The notes under the pieces were generated by a model. The model did not search any database, had not been told where the DNA came from, and worked only from the letters and a program-made list of their open reading frames with translations. Both the position numbers and the translations under genes were made by a program. Below, piece after piece: positions 9,641-21,480 of a DNA stretch of 64,000 bases. Numbering within the stretch: position 1 is the stretch's first letter; each line of letters opens with the position of its first letter. Source of the stretch: Aralia elata (taxonomy: Eukaryota > Streptophyta > Magnoliopsida > Apiales > Araliaceae); contig JAVJAP010000355.1 in NCBI GenBank assembly GCA_034770075.1, forward strand, positions 62,001 to 126,000, in the 5' to 3' direction.

Positions 9641-10629
9641 TAAATCCAGGAGTATGGCAGTGAATCCCAGCCAGTAAAAGATCAATGGGTTTTAAAATTC
9701 TGAGTTTTATTTTAAATCCCTGCACGCTCATGTCATTTTGTCATGTTATCCAAAAAAAGATCATGTGCTGAAATGTTTTATATATATGACAAGCATTTTT
9801 GTTTTATGTCAGGTACCCCGATTTGAGGTATTCTAGCCTGACAAGCGATAGGCCAAATTTGAAGGAGGATCACAATTTTGGTATAGAGCTAGATTTCGAT
9901 CTAATGGGGATTGAGCAGGACGAGACAGATATCGACAATACGCCTGGTGAGATCAAAGGATGGGTCGAAGGTAAACCCAAAACCGACTTAGACCAAACCT
10001 TCGCCATCAAACATCAGAACCCCTAAGGTCACAAAGAACCCGGAGTAGGAAAAAAAAAAGCAACTTAAAGGACCGGATCTTTTGTCAGCCTAGCGAGATA
10101 CCGATGCGACCGGTACGAGGGAGATCACAAGAAAAGCAACTTAACACTGGGGCATTTGTCACTACCCGGGAAATGATGACGTGCAAATTGGCCCCCATGC
10201 GACAATCCCATCAACATGCACCATCATCATCAAATGCTACCTCATGTCTTCAATCTTCAACGGTACGATCATCTGGCATTTGTCAAGCATAGTTTTCCCG
10301 GGATACAATGATCCGCGTGAAGGGGGGATTTTATTTGGCCTGATAGGAATCGGATTAATTCTGACAAGCAACCGTGGAGCACGATTGTGAGTATGATTAG
10401 ACGAAGAAGGCTATTCAACCTTTTGATCGGGTACAAGGCCTTAATTCAAAGCAGTGTTTGCGACAAAATCGACCTCATATGACAACCTTCACTTTGCATT
10501 TGCACAAACTTTCAGTGTGGGGTATAAAACTGTGACGACGATGATGGAAATTAACATGTAGTCAGACAGTCAATAATTATCAAGCTAATATCCAGAAGTC
10601 AGACGATAAATGATTATCAAGCAAATGTC
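9641..10629 (+). other. Ogre-like internal sequence, unassigned
   Basis: A 75-residue open frame (9799-10026; acidic, begins MFYVRYPDLRY) lies here. I do not recognise it and doubt that it is translated. The rest shows no gene. Confidence 0.4.
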
Positions 10630-11125
10630 TCGAATCGTGGCCTGGGTTATTCGAGTAATTAAGCCCGAGGGGTGTCTCTACACCTGGTGCCCTAAAGCCA
10701 TCTGGTTTGGGAGTCGCTGGCCCAACACTCGTTTCATGGGTAACTCAGAGCCTAAGAAAACGAGCATTACAGTAGAGGAGGCCCGAGCAGATTCGAATTG
10801 TGGCATGGGCTACTCGAGTAATTAAGCCTAAGGGGTGTCTCTGCATCTGGTGCCCTAAAGCCGTCTGGTTTGGGAGTCACCGGCCTAACACTCGCTATAT
10901 GGGTAACTCAAGCCTAAGAAAACGAATCTTGCGCAAGGGTCAAGCAAAGAATGAATGGGGCAGACCATCAGCTTGTCTCGAACCCGTGGCCTTTGTTACT
11001 CGAGTAAATAAACCCGAAGGGGTGTCTGTAACACCTAATGCCCCAAAAACCGTCTGGTTTGGGAGTCATTGGGTCCAAAACTCGTTAAATGGGTAATTTT
11101 GGAATAGCCTAAGAAAACGAGACAA
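10630..11125 (+). repeat. Three diverged tandem copies of a 165-180 bp unit
   Basis: Copies start at about 10634, 10797 and 10977. Each contains GAGTAATTAAGCC (or AATAAACC), GGGGTGTCT, a TCTGGTTTGGGAGTC core and GCCTAAGAAAACGA. Frames through them are open but share no protein family I recognise. Confidence 0.75.
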
Positions 11126-12209
11126 GTGAAGTGGGTTAATAAGGAGAAGAGAAAATACGAAAAACTCTCGGCCTTAAACAAGAAGTCATGGAAGAGAAAC
11201 CCCTACTGAATGCTGCATCGCATAGTGCATTTGTCATATGACGTCAATCCTGCTAAGAACGTTGTCGAGAATGAAGACAGGAATACCTTTGACGAGGGGA
11301 GGGTAGTTCTTTTGAATTCTGACCCTACTCACGTACAATGACCATAGAATGCTTGAAGGTGTTTTCTTACGATTTCATAACTCGTCAAATAGAAAATCAT
11401 CAACTTACGAGGGATTGAAAAAAAAAAAAAAAAAAAAACTTCCAATCTAGTACATTCACGGTTCACAACTTTGCTAGATTGTGCGATCAATAGATATTCA
11501 ATTTTTATGTGCTTTAACTGCATTTTTGTCGAGGTTATAATATCTTTTGTGTTGAACTAACACTAACGGCCTGAGCCTTCAAGTTTTGGCATTTGTTAGT
11601 CATCTGATATGCAAGATCTTGCAGAGCTTGTGGATAACTCAGCACGATTCAACATCGCGAGTTCCTCGATAGAAATTTCTTGGTAGCGACACACGCACCA
11701 AGGCAGGGGCAGTTAAGAATCGTGAAATGGAAGGAAGCTGAGGCTGCACAGAACTTCCCATCATTGGGCCTCTCCCCAATCCTGACTATCACTGTCTCGA
11801 CATCCAAATGATCCACGTGCATATACAAGGATGGTATAATGCGGGACAACAACATATCGGCCGTCAGAAATGATCAAAAGGCCAAGGAGCCCAACATAGC
11901 TGTCGGTCGTCACAGAGAGCGAAACAGACTGCCTCAACTCGATGAAATGTAGACGACCAAGAACAGGCAGAATACCAAACCAATGTTGAAGTCCAGAAAC
12001 TACACTTCACGACGAGGCGTGATCCAGTCAAAGGTACGATCAAAATGAAAATCTCCAGGGGAAAGTACAAGCACGTCGCTTTCAACCTCACAAATGATCA
12101 GACTGTGATGGCTTTTGTGGCATGGCACGTGGACGATGTTGGTGGGAGATCCAGGACATGAAGCCGATCACACATCCCATTTCAAAAGAAAATCACTCAA
12201 ATCCAATCA
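11126..12209 (+). other. Ogre-like internal sequence, unassigned
   Basis: No recognisable coding sequence. A run of about 20 A lies at 11407-11427. Confidence 0.5.
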
Positions 12210-13572
12210 GTGACCCCTGGGAAGGGCTGATATCCAACCAATCAACGACCCCTGGGAAGGGCTGGTATCCAACCAATCAATGACCCTTGGAAAGGGCTGG
12301 TCTCCAACCAATCAACGACCCCTGGGAAGGGCTGGTATCCAAATAAGAAGTGAACCTGGGAAGGCATCCACGCGAACCACAACAAGATGGTGAGCAACCC
12401 TGGGAAGGGCTGATATCCACAAAAAGAAAAAAGACAAAAAACAACAAACCCTGGGAAGGGCTGAGATCCACGCGAACCACAACAAGATGGTGAGCAACCC
12501 TGGGAAGGGCTGATATCCACAAAAAGAAAAAAGACAAAAAACAACAAACCCTGGGAAGGGCTGAGATCCACGCGAACCACAACAAGATGGCGAGCAACCC
12601 TGGGAAGGGCTGATATCCACAAAAAGAAAAAAGACAAAAAACAATAAACCCTGGGAAGGGCTGAGATCCACGCAAACCACAACAAGATGGCGAGCAACCC
12701 TGGGAAGGGCTGATATCCACAAAAAGAAAAAAGACAAAAAACAACAAACCTTGGGAAGGGCTGAGATCCACGCGAACCACAACAAGATGGCGAGCAACCC
12801 TGGGAAGGGCTGATATCCACAAAAAGAAAAAAGACAAAAAACAACAAACCCTGGGAAGGGCTGAGATCCACGCGAACCACAACAAGATGGTGAGCAACCC
12901 TGGGAAGGGCTGATATCCACCAAAAAAGAAAAAAGACAAAAAACAACAAACCCTGGGAAGGGCTGAGATCCAACGCGAACCACAACAAGATGGTAAGCAA
13001 CCCTGGGAAGGGCTGATATCCACAAAAAGGAAAAAAGACAAAAAATAACAAACCCTGGGAAGGGCTGAGATCCACGCGAACCACAACAAGATGGTGAGCA
13101 ACCCTGGGAAGGACTAATATCCACAAAAAGAAAAAAAGACAAAAAACAACAAACCCTGGGAAGGGCTGAGATCCACGCGAACCACAACAAGATGGTGAGC
13201 AACCCTGGGAAGGGCTGATATCCACAAAAAGAAAAAAGACAAAAAACAACAAACCATGGGAAGGGCTGAGATCCACGCGAACCACAACAAGATGGTGAGC
13301 AACCCTGGGAAGGGCTGATATCCATAAAAAGAAAAAAGATAAAAAACAACAAACCCTGGGAAGGGCTGAGATCCACGCGAACCACAATAAGATGGTAAGC
13401 AACCTGGGAAGGGCTGATATCCACAAAAAGGAAAAAAGACAAAAAACAACAAATCCTGGGAAGGGCTGAGATCCACGCGAACCACAACAAGATGGTGAGC
13501 AACCCTGGGAAGGGCTGATATCCACAAAAAGAAAAAAAGACAAAAAACAACAAACCCTGGGAAGGGCTGAGA
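12210..13572 (+). repeat. Satellite-like tandem array, 100-bp period
   Basis: About twelve copies of a 100-bp unit between about 12370 and 13572; the anchor AACAAGATGG recurs at 12381, 12481, 12581, 12681, 12781 and 12881, then with small indels. Each unit holds two versions of CCCTGGGAAGGGCTGA followed by GATCCACGCG or TATCCACAAA. Shorter CCTGGGAAGGGCTG copies precede the array from about 12210. The period is not a multiple of three and the unit lacks stops on the minus strand, so several minus frames are open for 200-450 codons. These are artefacts. Ogre elements are known to carry hypervariable tandem repeats near the 3' LTR. Confidence 0.92.
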
Positions 13573-13930
13573 TCCAAGATAACCAACTGGCGACGATAAC
13601 CGGGGGTTACGAGATGGGTGACCGACGACGATACCCGGCCCCGACGAGACAATTGACCGGCGACGATACCCGGCGGTTACGAGATGGGTGACCGGCGACG
13701 ATACCCGGCCCCGACGAGACAATCGATCGGCGACGATAACCGGCGATTACGAGATGGATGTCCGGCGACGAAAACCGGCTCCGACGAGATAACCAACCGG
13801 CGACGATAACCGGGGGTTACGAGATGGGTGACCGGCGACGATACCCGGCCCCGACAAGACAATCGACCGGCGACGATATCCGGTGATTACGAGACGAGCG
13901 ACCGGATACGAAACCCGGCGCGGACAAGAC
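13573..13930 (+). repeat. Second tandem array, 70-bp period
   Basis: About five copies at an exact 70-bp spacing (CGACGATA anchors at 13591, 13661, 13731, 13801 and 13871). The unit contains GGTTACGAGATGGGTGACCG and CCCGGCCCCGACGAGACAAT. It directly abuts the 100-bp array and is unrelated to it. Confidence 0.9.
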
Positions 13931-14121
13931 GATTGCGTGAGGCATTGACACCCTTACGAATGTTTTGCATGCCTTACATCTTGTGTTGCATCTTGAGCTA
14001 TATGTGTTGCATCATGTATGTACTGTCATTCTTATGCACTGTCATTCATGCATCGTGTGTCTACTTCTTTATCATGTTCATTTCATTTAACATTTCATAA
14101 CACATGATAAAGAGAGGCAGC

Positions 14122-15630
14122 TGTAGACACCCAAATTTTGCGTTTCCTATACTAACCTTGACAGGAGGGCAAAATCGTCAATTAGCCTAGCCTACGAGAC
14201 GGAAGGTGGACATAAGTGCGAACACTCGAGGCCACCACGACGACTTGCGATCAAGGCTGACACGACGACTGGCGAAGCAAACACCCATGAATGATGTGGC
14301 ACTTTTCCCAGCGGTTCCCGGACTGCAAAATGCAAGCCTTCCAGTAGAAACCGATGATTCAACACGAGAATCGAGGTGCGGTTCAGAAAACGAGAAAATC
14401 AGCCCACCCAGCCGCGGATCAATCTGCGGCCAAACGATTAAAATAATGGTAGTGCGCGAGACGGCTGAAGTGCGCGGCGGGCGCGGGGAAACCGAGGCCA
14501 GCCGCAGATTGATCTGCGGCCAGCCGCAGATCAATCTGAGGCTGCCCTGATCTGCGGCTGCCTAGGGCAGCCCCTTATCAGGCCATTTTGCATACAGAAG
14601 AAGAGAGGAGAAAAAAGGCAGCAGCAGGAGCAGCTCGGGAAGAACAGCAAAATCAGCAACAATTAAGAGAGAAAAGAGAGAAAATAGTGAGGAATTGTAT
14701 CCATTTTGTGAGACTATATATCATATATTTCTACTCTATTCAATACACAAATTCACATATATTGTGTGGATTATTTGCAAAGTGAAAAATCCTTTGTTTT
14801 AGCATTTTGTTTTACCATTTTTGTTGAAGCTTTTTCTCATCCAAATTATATTAAATGTAGTTGTTCTTGTATATTGTTGTGAATCCATGGATTGAGGGCT
14901 ATTAGTGAGGGTTCCAAATGGAACGAAATTCCTCCTAATGGCCCGATGATATTCATTTGGTGAATTTTTAGCTCGTTGTAATGATGTATTGTGCATAGAT
15001 TGTTTAGATTGCTATTTTTAGGATCTTGTGATGCGTTGGGGCTATTCATGGGCATGTAAGCCATCAAAATAACCCCAAACGCCTACAATCACAAGTTTCA
15101 CTATTTCGGGGCCTTAAACACGATTCTCGCCTTGGCGTCGTTTTAAGGCCCGACGATTACATATTTACAATGAAAGATACATCGAATTTATTACATATAT
15201 CAATAGATGTCCATCATCGGATTTGGACCACGGGGTCGCGCTCCTAGGCTCACATCCAAAATCGCTACACACCCACAACATCCTAAAAATAGCAATCTAA
15301 ACAATCTATTTTAATCGTTTGGCCGCAGATTGATCCGCGGCTGGGTGGGCTGATTTTCTCGTTTTCTGAACCGCACCTCGATTCTCGTGTCGAATCATCG
15401 GTTTCTACTGGAAGGCTTGCATTTTGCAGTCCGGGAACCGCTGGGAAAAGTGCCACATCATTCATGGGTGTTTGCTTCGCCCGTCGTCGTGTCAGCCTTG
15501 ATCGCAAGTCGTCGTGGTGGCCTCGAGTGTTCGCACTTATGTCCACCTTCCGTCTCGTAGGCTAGGCTAATTGACGATTTTGCCCTCCTGTCAAGGTTAG
15601 TATAGGAAACGCAAAATTTGGGTGTCTACA
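14122..15630. repeat. Ogre-like 3' LTR, direct then inverted
   Basis: 14122 to about 15024 is a direct LTR copy of 6170-7052. From about 15031 to 15305 the sequence is the reverse complement of 5' LTR positions about 7030-7309. From 15307 to 15630 it is the reverse complement of 6170-6493. The inverted part lacks LTR positions about 6494-7029. It shares variants with the direct part of this 3' LTR (for example CAGCGG, where the 5' LTR has CAACGG), so it was copied from the same molecule. Confidence 0.88.
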
Positions 15631-16693
15631 TACTCAATAAACACAAAATATGATAGACAACTCAATATCAGATAATAATTAGAATTAAATAGATAATTAA
15701 TCCATAAACATAAAAGATTCAATTGTAGCCTTAATTGAAAATTTAGTTCATACTGAAAATAGAAAACATGAATCCCAAATAAGTCATCACAATTAAATTA
15801 CAAATATAAGATAGAGGATAAGAAAAACTAAGTAAAAGTTCTTCAATCTTCAAGTCTCTAATCTGAATTCCTTGCGATGCTTTCTCAGTCTCTAATCTCT
15901 CAATTCAGCTCTGTATCTCAATCCTTGCATAGTATGCAACTATGAATGTATCTATGTATATGTATATGTCTCTCCCTATGTATGTTCCCCTCTATTTCCA
16001 TCTCTCTCTGTCTCTTTTATAGTTTCTGAATCAAATTAGTAGAAAGAATCCAATTCCAAATCAACTTCCCAAAAGAACTGCAATAAAATATTTTTTCCTT
16101 TCCGCGCATTCTCGCCCCGGCGAGAAATTTAAGCCTGAGATTCTCGCCCCGGCGAGAAAATATTTTCTGCTTCGACGTCTGTTGGTAAAATGGCCATAAC
16201 TAGTGATCCGGGAGGAGTTGTGAGGCCTGCCACCTACCAAATCGAAGATATCGACGAGATCTACAACTTTTATTCTTTGAGAATTGAGAGATTCAGGCCG
16301 GAGAATGGTTGAAATGGAGCTTGAAGTGGCTGTTATGTAAATGACAACTCCAAACCTTGATCTCTGTTGATAAAAATGTCAATAACTCTCGCATCCGAAC
16401 TCCGATTGAGGTGATTCAAGATGTTCCGGAAAGCTAAGAAGTAAATCTACAATAAAATCCAAGTTCCAAACCAAGAACATGCATCTATTTTAATGTTAAA
16501 AGCCCTATAATCTTCCATTCTCGCACTTGTTCGCATGTTGTACTCCAAAAGATGTTCGAATTGCGTTTCCTTGCTCATTCCTACAAAATAATATAAAAAC
16601 ACTATAAATATCTAATACTAACTTAAAATACTTAAGAACTAACAAATTATCAAGTCAAACGTACTTAATTCGTAAGTTTTAACCCACTCATCA

Positions 16694-18466
16694 AATACCC
16701 CCAAACTTAAATCTTTGCTTGTCCTCAAGCAAAAACACAAGAAAAACAGAAATAAACAAACCTATCTAAATGAATGCAGATGCATGATGTATTACGACCG
16801 AGCAATCAATTAATATAGATTATAAATATCAGACCTCAAAGATCAGTAACTAACAATTGAACAAGAATTCAAATTTATGCACCATCAAGAAATCAACTTA
16901 TCACCAATATCATCTTACTTTCAACCCTTTCGTGTGTGTGTGAATCCAAATGTATCAAACTAGCGAAAAAAAAACACTCAAAGAAGCTCATGAAACCAAA
17001 TGCATCATCAAAGATATCAAAAAGGTTAGTATAACAACAAAAACTCTATATGCTTATCTTCCACAACTCAAAGCAAATATAGAAAAACATCGCTAGAAGA
17101 TCACAAGGTTATTTAAAATATTTAAGCTCCATTTAAAACCCTTCCCCACAAATTTAAATAATTTTTTTCTCTTTTCATTCTCTTTTTTTTAGTGAGTGCG
17201 TTTTACGCTCTTTCTCACCTTCAATTGAACGAGTGCGTTTTACGCTCCATCTCGCTGCATGTGTTTATGAGTGAGTGCGTTTTACGCTCCATCTCAACCC
17301 ACCACATGATCCATTTTTTCAATTGGGGAAGGTTCAAAATTTTCAATTTGTTTTTCAAATTAACCAAGATTTCTCCCAAATTATATTCTTCCTCATATTA
17401 CACTTTAAATTATGATCAAACAAGATATAGAGTTCAGAAATATCTTCTATGAGCATTTAACATATAAACTTCCTCAAAGTAAAACTAGCTCAACCAAATG
17501 GATATGTGCATAAAAGAATTAAAAGGGTCTTAAGCTTGACAAAATCAAGAACAGTCAAAATTCATAATTTAGCACTCCTAATCCGTCTTGCTAAACTAAT
17601 TAACTAACTGATCATAATTTTCATCATTGGCCTTCCTTAAATATTCTACATCAATTTATTGCTCAAACTAAATCTAAATGCAATTCTATATGACCCTAAA
17701 TTATAAGAAAATGCAATAAATTAATCTGCAAAAGAAAATATTTTTGTGATTTTAATTTTTACTTTTTTTTAAATTATTCCTATAATATGCAATGCATAGT
17801 ACGTGAACTAAACAATTATGTAATGCAGTATGACATGACTATATATAATGACAGCAAATCCACCCCCAAACTCATAATGAACAATGTCCTCATTGTTTGC
17901 AAAATAAAAAAATTAAAACGGAGGACTTCCCTGACTGGTCAAACGGCGTGATCGACATCATTAGAGTCTGGATGATAGAAAAACTGGCAACGACTGAGGC
18001 TCGGGAAACTGGAACTGGAACTGCACTCGGATTCATCCTCACGAACATCTTTGATTGATTTCGAATGGAAGAAGTCGGATTAGAGATTTCGTTGAAGGTT
18101 GGTGAGGGATTTCAAATTAAAAGTTTTTTTTTAAACTGATCTCGCCGGGGCGAACATTTTTGCCTTGGGATCTCGCCGGGGCGAGAATCCTTGTTTTTGA
18201 AAATTTTATTTTTTTCCTCCTCTCTTCAATTGCTACAATCCCAAAACCTTTTACCTGTTCAAAGCAACATAGCATAGCATGGATTAGCACAACCTTTTTA
18301 GAAGCATGAGAGACTAGCAAAGCACTGAAAATCTTAGAAATTAACTATTACTATCCTAACTAAATGCAAAAATATAGAAAACTAAAATACTAAGACTAAT
18401 AAAATGATTGGGTTGCCTCCCATCAAACGCTTGATTCAGAGTCTCTCAGCCTGACTACTTCCTTTT
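16694..18466 (-). promoter_or_regulatory. Ath-A structured untranslated region
   Basis: It has the same order of parts as Ath-1: terminal polypurine tract (16694-16711), TTTGCTTGTCCTCAAGCAAA hairpin (16714-16733), and three GAGTGCGTTTTACGCTC copies (17193-17217, 17231-17253, 17273-17296). Then come an inner polypurine tract (about 17862-17871), an ACAATG/CATTGT hairpin with the GAGGAC core (17881-17896), and a TGGG/CCCA hairpin (18407-18423). Two inverted CTCGCCGGGGCGA palindromes lie at about 18140-18185. No gene. Confidence 0.72.
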
Positions 18467-19600
18467 TTATCCAATGCCTCTTCGAAAATTGAGGAATCCT
18501 CCATCCAGTAGTAATAATGACACGTCTGAGGGCTTTGCTTCTGTAAGGGCCATTGATCCAAAATCACCTAGAATACTCTTTTCCTGTAGAATCTCCTTTA
18601 TAACCTTCAAATAGCCAGGCTTATGCTCCATTGTGTTTGTGAACGAAATATTGAATTGAAACTTTTTGAACACAACTGGATCATCAACTAACTTCTTATA
18701 GACCCCTTTCTCATCCCACCATGGCTCCAGATTCATGTTAGCTCTGATGTCAAATAGAGCTTTGCCGACGATATGACTACCAATTGGGCAGGGGATTGCA
18801 AAACTACCCGGATCGTGGTGGCTTGGTGAAGAAGGCACATGGGGCACTAACAAAATCAGTACATCAGCGTCGGAACTCATTGCTAGATTTTCTTCGGCTG
18901 TATCTTCCTGATCCCCACTATTCTCCTCCATATCAAAATCATCATCAATTAGCACATCCGGTTGTAGCTTTGGCACGTACAATCCATCAGCCTCGAGAAC
19001 CACGTCACTGGGCCATACACAATGATAGCTACTGTTGACTGCGTTGATAAGCTGTCCCATCTGGTTCTCAAGATTTCGAATCGACACTGCTTGGCTTTTT
19101 ACATTTAAATCCACTAAGTTCAACAGCTGATCCTGATCACTCATTCTTTTGTCCATAGTTGTAATAAACTTCGCCAAAGCCTCCTCCAAACTCAGTTTCC
19201 TTTCTTCTTCATGTGGCGAGGCTGAATCTTGAAATTCTGGAGTGTATGATTGGCTAAGAGCAAAGGTTTGAACTTGATTATTATGGCTCCATGAAAAATC
19301 CGGATGATACCCCCAATCCTGATGATAATTGTTGTTAGGATATACATAATTGTTGGGGTAACCATAGAAATTGCCACCATACTGCATCAACTCAAATTTG
19401 ATGGCACATTGATGACTCGGATGATTTCCAGCACAATAATCACAAATTTCCGCCACACTTTGACTACGTTGTACTGCAAAAGCGTCAATCATCCTCGAAA
19501 GTGTCTCAATCTGTGCTGACAATTCATCGAATTCATAAATCCCTGCCGCTCTTGGTTGCATCATTCTCGTATACGGCCACTGATAGTCATAGTTGGCCAT
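18467..19600 (-). CDS. Athila-type gag / protease-like protein, no pol
   Basis: Intact frame of 377 residues from the ATG at 19600. Upstream in-frame codons to 19717 encode a low-complexity hydrophobic stretch from the leader and are probably not translated. The protein begins MANYDYQWPYTRMMQPRAAG. It carries CDYCAGNHPSHQC (zinc-knuckle-like), NYHQDWGYHPDFSWSHN, and a coiled-coil-like SIRNLENQMGQLINAVN typical of Athila gag. It also has PKLQPDVLIDDDFDME and the degraded protease region GKALFDIRANMNLEPW, and ends GGFLNFRRGIG. Homology to the Ath-1 and Ath-2 proteins is obvious along the whole length. Conservation of an intact frame in elements without pol suggests the product may be useful to the element, for example for RNA packaging by a related helper. 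Confidence 0.75.
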   Translation of the reverse strand: MANYDYQWPYTRMMQPRAAGIYEFDELSAQIETLSRMIDAFAVQRSQSVAEICDYCAGNHPSHQCAIKFELMQYGGNFYGYPNNYVYPNNNYHQDWGYHPDFSWSHNNQVQTFALSQSYTPEFQDSASPHEEERKLSLEEALAKFITTMDKRMSDQDQLLNLVDLNVKSQAVSIRNLENQMGQLINAVNSSYHCVWPSDVVLEADGLYVPKLQPDVLIDDDFDMEENSGDQEDTAEENLAMSSDADVLILLVPHVPSSPSHHDPGSFAIPCPIGSHIVGKALFDIRANMNLEPWWDEKGVYKKLVDDPVVFKKFQFNISFTNTMEHKPGYLKVIKEILQEKSILGDFGSMALTEAKPSDVSLLLLDGGFLNFRRGIG

Positions 19601-19724
19601 GGTGTACCTCACAAGGAAGTAAAACAGAAAAAGAAATAAATAAAATAAAAATAAAAATAAAACGTTTAAATTAAGATTGAATTGATTATAACTAATATGG
19701 AAATAAATATTAAACAAAAAGATT

Positions 19725-19741
19725 CCCCGACAATGGCGCCA
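19725..19741 (-). other. Primer-binding site, diverged tRNA-Asp type
   Basis: Minus-strand TGGCGCCATTGTCGGGG, two changes from the tRNA-Asp complement. It is separated from the LTR edge at 19748 by the spacer AGTTTT. Confidence 0.75.
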
Positions 19742-19747
19742 AAAACT

Positions 19748-21480
19748 TGTTGTCAGATTTTACAATCAACAATTACGTGCAAGTATACACGATCAACAAG
19801 TAATAAAGTGATAAGATAGAGTGTCGAACCCACAGGGAATCTCTGTTCAATAATTTCCAACTACTAGTACTATATCAATTCAATTTTATTTAAACAATCA
19901 CAATTTGAATAATGATTAAACTATTTAAATCAAAACTAAGAATAAAAACTAACACAAAGGTTGAAATTCAGATTTTTAAAGGCTTAAGACTACAACATCT
20001 CCAATTATATAATAAAAACTAATTATTCAATTCATCCAATTATTAACTTCAACAGAGTTGTTAACAGGAATTCAAAGTTATTCATAAGCCCTTTTCCAAG
20101 TGATCAAATAAATTTATCTAACTCAATTAATTCTGCGATGTTCCTATGCAAAACTAAAGAATTAAATTCATTAAGCACTAATTCTCAATAGTTACATGCA
20201 GCAAAGAAATATCCCTATTCACTTCACAACCCTAATTATTCATCCCATGAAAATAATTAAGAATACATGCTATCACATTCAGATCTAACCCTAGATTTCA
20301 TCTCCCAAATTCATCTAAAGTATCCGCTAATTGTTGATCGGACAATTACTCAATAAACACAAAATATGATAGACAACTCAATATCAGATAATAATTGGAA
20401 TTAAATAGATAATTAATCCATAAACATAAAAGATTCAATTGTAGCCTTAATTGAAAATTTAGTTCATGCTGAAAATAGAAACCATGAATCCCAAATAAGT
20501 CATGACAATTAAATTACAAATATAAGATAGAGGATAAGAAAAACTCAGTAAAAGTTCTTCAATCTTCAAGTCTCTAATCTGAATTCCTTGCGATGCTTTC
20601 TCAGTCTCTAATCTCTCAATTCAGCTCTGTATCTCAATCCTTGCATAGTATGCAACTATGAATGTATCTATGTATATGTATATGTCTCTCCCTATGTATG
20701 TTCCCCTCTATTTCCATCTCTCTCTGTCTCTTTTATAGTTTCTGAATCAAATTAGTAGAAAGAATCCAATTCCAAATCAACTTCCCAAAAGAACTGCATT
20801 AAAATATTTTTTTCTTTCCGCGCATTCTCGCCCCGGCGAGAAATTCCTCGCCCCGGCGAGAAATTCCTCGCCCCGGCGAAGTTGGGCAGAGAGGTTCTCG
20901 CCCCGGCGAGAAATTTAAGCCTGAGATTCTCGCCCCGGCGAGAAAATATTTTCTACTTCGACGTCTGTTGGTAAAATGGCCATAACTTGTGATCCGGGAG
21001 GAGTTGCGAGGCCTGCCACCTACCAAATCGAAGATATCGACGAGATCTACAACTTTTATTCTTTGAGAATTGAGAGATTCAGGCCGGAGAATGGTTGAAA
21101 TGGAGCTTGAAGTGGCTGTTATGTAAATGACAACTCCAAACCTTGATCTCTGTTAATAAAAATGTCAATAACTCTCGCATCCGAACTCCGATTGAGGTGA
21201 TTCAAGATGTTCCGGAAAGCTAAGAAGTAAATCTACAATAAAATCCAAGTTCCAAACCAAGAACATGCATCTATTTTAATGTTAAAAGCCCTATAATCTT
21301 CCATTCTCGCACTTGCTCGCATGTTATACTCCAAAAGATGTTCGAATTGCGTTTCCTTGCTCATTCCTACAAAATAATATAAAAACACTATAAATATCTA
21401 ATACTAACTTAAAATACTTAAGAACTAACAAATTATCAAGTCAAACGTACTTAATTCGTAAGTATAAAATCCACTCATCA
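19748..21480 (-). repeat. Ath-A 5' LTR
   Basis: LTR of 1733 bp next to the primer site. It includes five CTCGCCCCGGCGAG-type palindromes (about 20825-20945), a TATAAAAG box on the minus strand (20730-20737), and two copies of the ATAACT...GCTAAGAAG module (about 20962-21060 and 21150-21240). Confidence 0.9.

Larger units (their letters stand above)
6170..15630 (+). mobile_element. Ogre/Tat-like Ty3 retrotransposon with an inverted 3' end
   Basis: Element of 9461 bp flanked by the perfect 5-bp duplication TACTC. It has a 5' LTR (6170-8209), an Ogre-type primer site (8212-8230), a decayed internal region with a RNase H-integrase remnant, two satellite-like tandem arrays, and a purine-rich tract (AGAGAGGCAGC) before the 3' LTR at 14122. 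The 3' LTR is direct only to about 15024 and then turns into an inverted copy of earlier LTR sequence. Both outer ends are therefore the same LTR terminus (TGTAGACACC) in opposite orientation. Confidence 0.88.
5566..16693 (-). repeat. Ath-A 3' LTR, interrupted
   Basis: Two LTR pieces (5566-6169 and 15636-16693) flank the Ogre-like insertion with the target duplication TACTC (6165-6169 and 15631-15635). Without the insertion the LTR is about 1662 bp, against 1733 bp for the 5' LTR. The difference is mostly fewer copies of a CTCGCCCCGGCGAG palindrome (two here at 16110-16160, five in the other LTR). A TATAAAAG box on the minus strand lies at 16014-16021. The LTR continues into the polypurine tract at 16694-16711. 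Confidence 0.88.
5566..21480 (-). mobile_element. Athila-like element Ath-A, split by an Ogre-like insertion
   Basis: Minus-strand element: 3' LTR at 5566-6169 plus 15636-16693 (interrupted by the Ogre-like element), internal region 16694-19747, 5' LTR 19748-21480. LTR edges are TGTTGTCAG and ACTCATCA on the plus strand. It interrupts an Angela-type LTR (flanks 5557 and 21481). No clear target duplication is seen. At the left junction the bases ACAAAAACT precede the LTR, and their AAAAACT part matches the spacer next to the primer site. Confidence 0.88.

Noticed and set aside
11407..11427. Poly-A run that might mark a LINE or processed pseudogene
   Set aside because: There is no coding sequence or target duplication around it, and it lies inside the Ogre-like internal region.
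12370..13572. Regular repeats that could suggest a CRISPR array
   Set aside because: There are no unique spacers; whole 100-bp units are repeated head to tail inside a plant retrotransposon.
12242..13722. Minus-strand open frames of 202-446 codons in overlapping frames, hydrophobic and repetitive
   Set aside because: They run through the 100-bp satellite. The unit lacks minus-strand stops and its period is not a multiple of three, so several frames are open together; there is no independent sign of coding.
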